NCBI RefSeq assembly: GCF_000472905.1
Contig: NZ_AXAR01000014.1
Coordinates: forward strand, 169 to 64,168
DNA: 64,000 nucleotides
Direction of reading: 5' to 3'
Source: Alicyclobacillus pomorum DSM 14955
Lineage (GTDB): Bacteria; Bacillota; Bacilli; Alicyclobacillales; Alicyclobacillaceae
The position numbers and the translations under genes are program-made. The notes under the pieces were generated by a model. That model was not told where the DNA came from and did no database searches. It worked only from the letters and a program-made list of their open reading frames with translations. Positions 57,784 to 64,000 of this stretch are shown here, piece after piece. The first letter of the stretch is position 1; the number at the start of each line of letters is the position of its first letter.

Positions 57784-57813
57784 AAGAGGCGGCACAACCT
57801 GGTGCCGCCTCTT
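57784..57813. terminator. Bidirectional terminator after the 72-aa gene
   Basis: AGAGGCGGCAC and GTGCCGCCTCT (11 bp, loop AACCTG). It separates the 72-aa gene (plus) from the DUF402 gene (minus); T-rich on both sides but without a long run. Confidence 0.8.
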
Positions 57814-57880
57814 ATTCCCGTTGTGTACGCCACAGCGTACCCGCTGTTGCTGGAGTAGTGGCTGGCCACCTGGACAAAAA

Positions 57881-58396
57881 CTATGGATGGCGCCGATGCG
57901 TGCCGTACTTTTGTTTCCAAATGGCATAAGACAGCCGACTGCGCTTGATGGAGTCGACAAACCGTTGCGTGTTCTCGAGTACGCGCTTCGCTTCGGCTGT
58001 ACTGATTTGTCGAAGAGCAACCGCCTCCCCGAACTCTTCCATGTCAATGATGTGGTAATACGAGCGTTCGTAAATCAATACGTCGATGTACATGTCCTCG
58101 ACGTAGATGTACTCTTGATCTTCCCAGACCTTCACAAGGTCGACGTAATGATCAAACCGCAGTCTTGGGTGCTTCACCTGAGATCCGTTGTCTATACACG
58201 TACTTACGCCAATTCCCCACTGCGGATAAATCTCTCGAATATGGTGCGTATACCCGTGCTCGAAGGCAGGGCGTTGTACTGAGACGAATCCAGGCCGTCG
58301 GATGAGCCGCTCTATCTTGAAGGGCTCGTTGCTGCGGTCAATACCACGTTCTTCTCGCTTATGGATCTGTTGGACACGGCCAGGTCTCAACGCCAT
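57881..58396 (-). CDS. DUF402 family protein
   Basis: A 171-residue protein with HKREERGIDRSNEPF at the N-terminus, FVSVQRPAFEHGYTHHIREIYPQWGIGV, and the DUF402 metal-site pattern RFDHYVDLVKVWEDQEYIYVEDMYIDVLIYE (about 80-110), then the helical RVLENTQRFVDSI. Distant from the Ntdp-like protein at 48041. ATG 58396 has GGAGGAG about 11 nt upstream; a longer start is possible. Predicted phosphohydrolase, substrate unknown. Confidence 0.75.
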   Translation of the reverse strand: MALRPGRVQQIHKREERGIDRSNEPFKIERLIRRPGFVSVQRPAFEHGYTHHIREIYPQWGIGVSTCIDNGSQVKHPRLRFDHYVDLVKVWEDQEYIYVEDMYIDVLIYERSYYHIIDMEEFGEAVALRQISTAEAKRVLENTQRFVDSIKRSRLSYAIWKQKYGTHRRHP

Positions 58397-58650
58397 CCCT
58401 TGATTGGCTCCTCCTCTGTCAAGTGCGTTTGCTTGTGCGCACCCGTGCGCTGCCCGTGCAGCGCCCATTACCTTTCCCTTTAGCGTACCACTACTTACAG
58501 ATGTGAACAACACGACCACGTCGTGACTCCACTCGAGAAGACATGACACATGTCACCTGATTGTAGTGACACCGATGACTACAGCTCGAGCCTCCCTGCC
58601 TGTTACGATACTTCCAGACTTGGAAATGAAGTGACGAGAGGAGATTCCAA

Positions 58651-59559
58651 ATGGAGCACGCAGTCGCATTTCGGAACGTAACGAAGCGATTCAAGCAAAA
58701 GACAGCCGTGCATGATCTCAGTTTTACCATCGAACCTGGCACCGTCGTGTCACTCCTAGGCCCGAACGGTGCCGGCAAAACGACGTCCATCTCCATGATG
58801 TTAGGACTCACCCGCCCCACGTCCGGCACTGTCCGTCTGTTTGGGCAAGATCCAACCCATCCCGTCAGTCGTCGGTACATCGGCGCCATGCTTCAACAAG
58901 TGAACTTGCCGCCAGGGCTCACAGTGGAGCAATGCGTGAACCTGTTCCGCAGCTACTACCCCACGCCGCTCCCGCCGAACACCCTGATGGACATGTCCGG
59001 ATTAGCGAAAGAGGCAAAACGCCGCGCCGACAGACTCAGTGGAGGACAACGCAGACGCTTGCAATACGCGCTTGCAATGGCAGGAAATCCAAAGTTGCTG
59101 TTTCTCGACGAACCCACCACCGCGATGGACGTGACGTCGCGCCGTGCGTTTTGGGACCAATTGCGGCATTTCGCCGCGCAACACGGAAAGACCGTGATAT
59201 TCACGACGCATCACCTGGACGAAGCGGACGGCATATCGGACAGAATTCTGCTCATTCACGAGGGGAAGCTGATTGCCGATGGGAGTCCCACCCACATCAA
59301 GAACATGACGGGGAACCGCTACGTCTCCTTCATCGCCGGCCCTCTGCTTCAAGAGGAGTCCCTGCGAGCACTGCCGTTTGTTGAGCATGTGGAAAAAAGC
59401 GGACGCAAGGTCCGGGTGCGCACCAAAGACTCGGATGCTCTGTTGCGCGCGTTGATCATGGGAGGTTACGACGCAAGCCAGTTTGAAGTCACGGCGGGCG
59501 CGCTGGAAGACGCGTTTGTCTCACTGACAGAACCGAATGCTGAAAGGAAGGCGATATAA
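58651..59559 (+). CDS. ABC transporter ATP-binding protein (YvfR/LnrL-like)
   Basis: ATPase of an ABC exporter. The 302 residues have Walker A LLGPNGAGKTTSISMML (about 34-50), signature LSGGQRRRLQYALAM, Walker B LLFLDEPTTAMD and the switch His in FTTHHLDEADG, followed by a C-terminal domain typical of drug/lipopeptide exporters (FEVTAGALEDAFVSLT). First gene of a four-gene operon with a permease, a kinase and a regulator, like yvfRSTU or the linearmycin-resistance lnr genes of Bacillus. Confidence 0.9.
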   Translation: MEHAVAFRNVTKRFKQKTAVHDLSFTIEPGTVVSLLGPNGAGKTTSISMMLGLTRPTSGTVRLFGQDPTHPVSRRYIGAMLQQVNLPPGLTVEQCVNLFRSYYPTPLPPNTLMDMSGLAKEAKRRADRLSGGQRRRLQYALAMAGNPKLLFLDEPTTAMDVTSRRAFWDQLRHFAAQHGKTVIFTTHHLDEADGISDRILLIHEGKLIADGSPTHIKNMTGNRYVSFIAGPLLQEESLRALPFVEHVEKSGRKVRVRTKDSDALLRALIMGGYDASQFEVTAGALEDAFVSLTEPNAERKAI

Positions 59560-60306
59560 GTGAACGCGCTGCTGAAACAATGTCAGTTCGAAGCTGTCCG
59601 TGCCCTGCGAAACCGACAGTTCATCTTTTTCTCCGTGCTGATGCCACTCATCTTTTACTTCATCTTCGTGAAAGTGAACGGAGGCAACATGCAGGTGGAG
59701 GGCACGGCGTGGAAGGCGTACTTCCTCATGTCGATGGCTGCGTTCAGCGTCGTTGGATCCTCTATGTTTGGATTGGCCGGTCGTGTCGCGTTTGAACGAA
59801 CGCAGGGATGGTTGCGCCTGGTGCAGACAACGCCACTGCCGCACTACGCGTACGTCATCGGCAAGTGCCTATCCCAACTGATGGTCGGACTGGTATCCGT
59901 CGTGGTATTGTTCCTCGTCGGCGCGGTGTCTCAAGGGGTCGACCTAAGCGTCGGCCAGTGGGGCATCTCCCTGTTGTGGCTGGTGCTTGGTTCATTGCCC
60001 TTTGTCGCCATCGGGATACTCGTTGGCGTGCTGTTTTCTACGGAAGCGACGTACCTGGTCTGCAACATTCTGAACATGGGACTCGGTATCCTTGGAGGGC
60101 TGTGGTGGCCAATAACAATCATGCCCAAGGTCATGCAACATATCGCGTACGCAACGCCGACCTACCGATTTGCTCACGTGACCTGGCAAGTGATTGGAGG
60201 AAAGTCCATTCCGGTTGAGGACGTCGCCATCTTGCTGGGCTACCTCGCTGTCCTCGTCGCTTTGACACTGTGGGTGCTGCGCCGCAAACAAGTCCAAGAC
60301 GCGTGA
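59560..60306 (+). CDS. ABC transporter permease (YvfS/LnrM-like)
   Basis: An ABC-2 type permease of 248 residues with six hydrophobic segments, including FIFFSVLMPLIFYFIFVKVNG, YFLMSMAAFSVVGSSMFGLAG and LSLLWLVLGSLPFVAIGILVGVL-like (here ISLLWLVLGSLPFVAIGILVGVL). GTG 59560 follows immediately after the ATPase stop with GAAAGGAAGG upstream. Confidence 0.88.
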   Translation: MNALLKQCQFEAVRALRNRQFIFFSVLMPLIFYFIFVKVNGGNMQVEGTAWKAYFLMSMAAFSVVGSSMFGLAGRVAFERTQGWLRLVQTTPLPHYAYVIGKCLSQLMVGLVSVVVLFLVGAVSQGVDLSVGQWGISLLWLVLGSLPFVAIGILVGVLFSTEATYLVCNILNMGLGILGGLWWPITIMPKVMQHIAYATPTYRFAHVTWQVIGGKSIPVEDVAILLGYLAVLVALTLWVLRRKQVQDA

Positions 60307-60392
60307 TACTTTCGGTATAGTAAGGGTAGTTCGTTCGCGAATCGGTAGATTTGGACGCCACGAGTGTTCACGTCGCACAGGGGGGATGGTCC

Positions 60393-61589
60393 ATGCGTAG
60401 ATCCATTTGGGCAAAGTGGCCGACGCCACCCAATCGTCGCGCGAAATTTTTCGTCTACGTGTACCTGCTCAACCTGTCCATCCCAATGGCTTACTTGTGG
60501 ATGTTGCCCCCCGAGCGAGCACTCGTGGGACTCGTACTCATTTTGGTATTCGCTATGGTCTATCTGTGCACCATCTACGGCTCGCGTCGCCGAGCATTGG
60601 TAGGGATTTGCCTTGAGGTGGCTCTCATGTTAACCATGATGGCCGCCCTGGGCATCGGGTACGTCTGGATGATTTTCTACCCGGCAGCTGGAATCGGATT
60701 GCTAGGCGATGAAAAGAAAAGAACGGCGGCGATGTTGGCTGCGATGGACGCACTCGTGATTGCCACGGCGTGTCTGTTGTCACTGCGGCAAGACGTTGGC
60801 ACTGGAGACTTGGTCATGGTATTGTCGGCACTCATCGCATCATCAGCGGCCAGCTTTAGCGTCATGTGGCAAAATCGGACCATCCGCCAGCACCAGCAGC
60901 TGCGCAAAGCGAACCTGCAGATTGAGCGACTGACCAAAGTGGCAGAGCGAGAGCGCATCAGCCAGGACCTACACGACGTCATGGGTCACGAATTGTCAAT
61001 GATTACACTGAAGGCCCAGCTGGTTCAGCGGTTGGTGAAACGCCATCCAGAACGGGCAAGAAGCGAAGCGCACGATATTGAGCAGGCTGCCCGCCAAGCG
61101 CTGACCAGGGTGAGGGAGTATATCGCAGATATCCGGCAACCTCGCGTGGAAGAAGAATGGGAGGACGCCGTGAAGTTGCTAACCGCGGCAGGCATGGAGT
61201 GCCTTGCGGAGATGCAGGTGAGGCCTGGCGATGATGGACAATGGCACCACGTGTCTCAGGCGCTCGCGATGTGCCTACGTGAAGCTGCGACAAACATCGT
61301 GCGCCACAGCCGCGCCCGAACGGTGTTACTCAAGTTGTGGATTGAATCCGGTATCATTCATTTGTTGATAGCGGATGACGGAGTAGGATTCCCGCAACTT
61401 CGCGGGATGGAGTCAGGACAGCGTGGCAACGGCTTGAACGGCATACGCGCGCGAATGGCTGCGGTGCAAGGAACGGCCTATTTTTGGTCCAACGGAGCGC
61501 CGACGACGAAGACCACGCCGCCACTTCCCGACGTCATCCCTTGGCGAAAGGGAACCGCGATTCATTTGTTCGTCCCAATGGACCCATGA
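60393..61589 (+). CDS. Sensor histidine kinase, NarL/DesK type
   Basis: Membrane kinase of 398 residues. About six N-terminal helices (FFVYVYLLNLSIPMAYLWM through SALIASSAASFSVMW) are followed by the HisKA_3 phosphoacceptor box RERISQDLHDVMGHELSMITLKAQLVQRL (His near residue 205) and an ATPase domain (CLREAATNIVRHSRAR, LLIADDGVGFPQL, GNGLNGIRARMAAVQG). ATG 60393 has AGGGGGG upstream. It probably senses an envelope signal and drives the response regulator that follows. Confidence 0.9.
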   Translation: MRRSIWAKWPTPPNRRAKFFVYVYLLNLSIPMAYLWMLPPERALVGLVLILVFAMVYLCTIYGSRRRALVGICLEVALMLTMMAALGIGYVWMIFYPAAGIGLLGDEKKRTAAMLAAMDALVIATACLLSLRQDVGTGDLVMVLSALIASSAASFSVMWQNRTIRQHQQLRKANLQIERLTKVAERERISQDLHDVMGHELSMITLKAQLVQRLVKRHPERARSEAHDIEQAARQALTRVREYIADIRQPRVEEEWEDAVKLLTAAGMECLAEMQVRPGDDGQWHHVSQALAMCLREAATNIVRHSRARTVLLKLWIESGIIHLLIADDGVGFPQLRGMESGQRGNGLNGIRARMAAVQGTAYFWSNGAPTTKTTPPLPDVIPWRKGTAIHLFVPMDP

Positions 61590-61625
61590 AACCGTTTGGC
61601 CGAACAAGCTTGAGGGGGAAGACAC

Positions 61626-62228
61626 ATGATCAAGCTGTTGATTGCTGAAGACCAGGTCCTGGTCTGCGAAGCACTGGCTTCACTGCTCAACATGGAAGAT
61701 GACTTGGATGTCGTCGGCACCGCGCGAGACGGCGAAGAGGCCGTCAACCTGGCCCTGTCTCTGCGACCAGACGTCGCCCTCGTGGACATTGAAATGCCGA
61801 AACTCAGTGGACTGGATGTCGTTCAAGTCCTGCAGAACCAGCTGCCACAGTGCAGAACCATCGTCTTGACGACGTTCGCCCGCCCTGGCTACCTGCAAAG
61901 AGCGGTGAAGTCTGGAGCCAGCGGATACTTGCTGAAGGATGCCCAGGTGGAGGAACTGGCAGACGCCATTCGTAGGGTGTACCACGGAGAAAAAGTGCTG
62001 AACCCGGCGCTCATGATGGAAGCGTGGTCCATGGACAATCCTTTGTCCAAGCGGGAGTTGGACGTTTTGCGACTGGCAGCGCGTGGACTGTCCACTCGCG
62101 ACATCGCGGCACAGTCCTACTTGTCTGAGGGTACCGTGCGGAATTATTTGTCCGAGATCATGTCCAAACTGAACGTCCAGACGCGACAAGAGGCCGTGAA
62201 GATAGCAACGGAAAAAGGTTGGCTGTAG
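61626..62228 (+). CDS. Response regulator, NarL/LuxR type
   Basis: A 200-residue regulator. The receiver (about 1-120) has the acidic pair LIAEDQVLVCEAL, phosphoacceptor Asp in ALVDIEMPKLSG (about residue 54) and the Lys in GYLLKDAQVEEL. The LuxR-type HTH follows (LSKRELDVLRLAARGLSTRDIAAQSYLSEGTVRNYLSEIMSKL). Partner of the kinase upstream; likely controls the ABC exporter operon. Confidence 0.93.
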   Translation: MIKLLIAEDQVLVCEALASLLNMEDDLDVVGTARDGEEAVNLALSLRPDVALVDIEMPKLSGLDVVQVLQNQLPQCRTIVLTTFARPGYLQRAVKSGASGYLLKDAQVEELADAIRRVYHGEKVLNPALMMEAWSMDNPLSKRELDVLRLAARGLSTRDIAAQSYLSEGTVRNYLSEIMSKLNVQTRQEAVKIATEKGWL

Positions 62229-62252
62229 ACGAGCGTGCAGATTGGGGGGGAG

Positions 62253-62795
62253 TCAGTCAAAGAAGCGAAACTTACGCGGAACACGAAAGCTCTTGGAGCG
62301 CTGCTCTGCGCTTTTTTTAGCCCGGATTTGTATTGGGGTGCCGCGACGACGCGCAAACTTCAACCGCTTCCCGCTGACCTTCTTTCGAAGGGCCCAGACA
62401 CCGATAGCGATACCTGTGGCCCCCACAACCAATGCCACCCAGCGCATCGGCACGGCTTCGTACGGCAACGCGTAAGTGAGCGTACTTGGTGTATGGCCTT
62501 CAATCACGACGAACTTCCCGTCCGCATCAAATGTCCGGGCATTCGGCGGCAACAAGTTCGTTTGTCCTTGGTTGTAAAACTTCAAATACCCCTCTTCATC
62601 CTGCCCTTCGTACTTCCAATCGTTGATGACCGTCTCTCCCGTCGTGACTTGGTGCCACAGGGGATTGGCAGACTGAAACGGGATGACGAGCTGGTACAGT
62701 TCAAACAGTGCGACAGCGCCCAATAGACCTGCCCCGAGCAACAACAACCGTTTGCGGTTGAAGTTCCCCTTTCGCACGCGGAACCGATTTCGCAC
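62253..62795 (-). CDS. Unknown membrane protein, 180 aa
   Basis: Two hydrophobic helices (LLLLGAGLLGAVALFELYQLVI, about 17-38; WVALVVGATGIAIGVWAL, about 115-132) flank an extracytoplasmic loop with FYNQGQTNLLPPNARTFDADGKFVVIEGH. The C-terminal 45 residues are strongly basic (KKVSGKRLKFARRRG, SKSFRVPRKFRFF). GTG 62795 follows GGAGGGG. No family recognised. Confidence 0.7.
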   Translation of the reverse strand: MRNRFRVRKGNFNRKRLLLLGAGLLGAVALFELYQLVIPFQSANPLWHQVTTGETVINDWKYEGQDEEGYLKFYNQGQTNLLPPNARTFDADGKFVVIEGHTPSTLTYALPYEAVPMRWVALVVGATGIAIGVWALRKKVSGKRLKFARRRGTPIQIRAKKSAEQRSKSFRVPRKFRFFD

Positions 62796-62818
62796 TGCGC
62801 CCCCTCCATTCCCATCAT

Positions 62819-62892
62819 GAGCGATTTGCAAAATTCCTATTGAACGGTTCAGCACGCATCATAGATGGTGCCTGCGTTTTGCAAATCGCTGA
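62819..62892. repeat. Palindromic repeat upstream of the unknown membrane gene
   Basis: GAGCGATTTGCAAAATTCC at the left and TTTTGCAAATCGCTGA at the right are inverted repeats. The interior carries GGTTCAGCAC, the reverse complement of the core of the copy at 54270-54325. Confidence 0.7.
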
Positions 62893-63068
62893 TCAAGTCT
62901 TATTGATAACGTATGACTTGACGGAGTTGGACAGAACGTGCATGTCTTAGCGAAGCCCAGGCACACAAACGGTCATACAGGTTCACCCGTGTCGACGCAG
63001 GCGAAGATACAACAAAACGGTGCCCCTCGAGCCGATTGGACACCGTGTCTATCAATCACTGTGCAGCA

Positions 63069-63326
63069 TTATGCCTCCTTGGATACCATGTCCGCCAGTC
63101 GTTCAACGGCTGCGTCCGCATCAGAACCGTCCGCCCGAATCAGGATGGTTTGCCCACGTGCGATGGCTAACGACATAATCCCCATGATACTTTTGGCGTT
63201 GACTGACTTCCCTTCCTTTTCCACGAAGATCTCACTCGAGAACCGATTGGCTTCCTGGACGAATAACGCTGCCGGCCTTGCGAGCAACCCGGACCGAAGC
63301 TGCACCGTCACTGATTTTTCCACCAT
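63069..63326 (-). CDS. crh: Crh, catabolite-repression HPr-like protein
   Basis: An 85-residue HPr-fold protein. Ser46 in the segment KSVNAKSIMGIMSLA is kept, but the position of the PEP-dependent His15 is Leu (GLLARPAALFVQEANRF), so it cannot act in sugar phosphotransfer. This is the Crh pattern: HPrK-phosphorylated Crh binds CcpA. It lies next to whiA, as in Bacillus. The cre site at 50903 may be one of its targets. Confidence 0.9.
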   Translation of the reverse strand: MVEKSVTVQLRSGLLARPAALFVQEANRFSSEIFVEKEGKSVNAKSIMGIMSLAIARGQTILIRADGSDADAAVERLADMVSKEA

Positions 63327-63460
63327 CTAGCCCCCCTCCTTCACTCCAGTTTCGTCCCCCTGCTGAGGGGGAAGTCGTTGTGCCAAGTATACCACGGTGT
63401 GAAAGCGCCTCCCAAGGTGCACCTCGCACACATCTGTTACACCCGTGTAAGGCAAAATAC

Positions 63461-64000
63461 TCACATCGACTTTCGCAGTTTGTCAGCAATCTCCTCTAGT
63501 TTTCGAAAACGGTGATTGAGACCTGATTTGCTGACTTTGTGACTCATTCTGTCGCAGAGCTCCTGAAGATTGACTTCTGGATACTTCCTGCGAATTTCTG
63601 CGACCTCACGAAGTTTATCCGGTAAATTGGACAATCCCATGTGGTCGTCGATAAATTGAATGACTTCCAGTTGCCGGACGGCCGCACTGATGGTCTTGTT
63701 CATGTTCGCGGTTTCACAGTTGACCAACCGATTCACTTGATTGCGCATGCCTTTGAGAATACGTACATCCTCAAATTTCAACAGTGCCTGATGTGCGCCA
63801 ATCAGGCTCAAAAACTCGACAATCTTCTCGCCTTCCTTGAGATATACGACGTACCCCCGCTTCCGCGCAATCACCTTTGCGTGCAGTCCGTACTCATTCA
63901 TGAGGGACTGAATTTTGCGTGCCCATTCTGCATTGGTAGCCGTGATCTCCAAGTGGTAGGAGGTGCTCCCCGGATCATTGACGGAACCGGATGCGAGGAA
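63461..64000 (-). CDS. whiA: WhiA, sporulation/division regulator, C-terminal part
   Basis: The frame enters from the right edge as FLASGSVNDPGSTSYHLEIT and continues to a stop at 63461, about 180 residues. LAGLIDADG-like homing-fold residues (YGLHAKVIARKRGYVVYLKEG, AHQALLKFEDVRI) precede the helix-turn-helix region SNLPDKLREVAEIRRKYPEVNLQELCDRM and SHKVSKSGLNHRFRKLEEIA. The whiA-crh order is the standard one in Bacilli. The N-terminal half lies beyond the window. Confidence 0.93.
   Translation of the reverse strand, partial: FLASGSVNDPGSTSYHLEITATNAEWARKIQSLMNEYGLHAKVIARKRGYVVYLKEGEKIVEFLSLIGAHQALLKFEDVRILKGMRNQVNRLVNCETANMNKTISAAVRQLEVIQFIDDHMGLSNLPDKLREVAEIRRKYPEVNLQELCDRMSHKVSKSGLNHRFRKLEEIADKLRKSM

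Overview
The window reads as chromosomal DNA of an aerobic, endospore-forming member of the Bacilli, probably close to Alicyclobacillus. This is inference from gene content and moderately high GC; no rRNA or tRNA gene is present to settle it. Supporting markers are the sporulation genes spoVR, yhbH, prkA, rsfA, ytvI and whiA, a GerA-type germinant receptor, a CotS-type coat protein, crh, a CcpA-type cre site, a leuS T-box and many strong Shine-Dalgarno sequences with TTG or GTG starts.

Layout. 1-2.9 kb: aceA running off the left edge, a malate synthase remnant, a zinc-ribbon microprotein, folA, and a thyA gene interrupted by a 269-nt ORF-less group I intron. 3.2-4.1 kb: a MoaD-MoaE fusion. 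4.1-11.4 kb: two B12-riboswitch operons, btuF-btuC-btuD-cobU-cobS and cobT/bluB fusion plus PduO-type adenosyltransferase; together they import corrinoid, attach the lower ligand and finish adenosylcobalamin. 12.0-19.8 kb: the spoVR-yhbH-prkA mother-cell cluster, in which prkA is split. 20-26 kb: an esterase and the pyruvate dehydrogenase operon pdhA-pdhB-pdhC-lpd. 26-34 kb: HAD hydrolase, trmL, a spore-type amidase, an iclR regulator with an isocitrate-dehydrogenase-like gene, cotS-like, ogt, queG and rnhA. 34-38 kb: germinant receptor A and B subunits with a small D-like protein. 38-47 kb: ygzB, nth, a 5'-nucleotidase, an acyl-CoA ligase, an HD protein, yktB and the mrfB-mrfA DNA repair pair. 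47-64 kb: rsfA, a nucleotide phosphatase, ytvI, ylaF, a c-di-AMP riboswitch with a divergent RCK-N protein, a GntR regulator, T-box-leuS, a BI-1 protein, mutY, a frameshifted metallohydrolase, an ABC exporter with its two-component system, crh and the C-terminal part of whiA.

The main discovery candidate is prkA. Its 5' part (289 codons) and 3' part (343 codons) are separated by a 3,188-bp element carrying a large serine recombinase, a thioredoxin reductase gene and a small unknown ORF. Both junctions share the core TGAA, and the element ends form 12-bp inverted repeats around it, as expected of a serine-recombinase attP. Excision would restore a 632-codon prkA in frame, close to the usual length of the family. 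This looks like a sigK/skin-type developmental DNA rearrangement acting on prkA, with trxB, driven by its own vegetative-type promoter, as cargo. thyA is interrupted too, but at the RNA level by a self-splicing intron.
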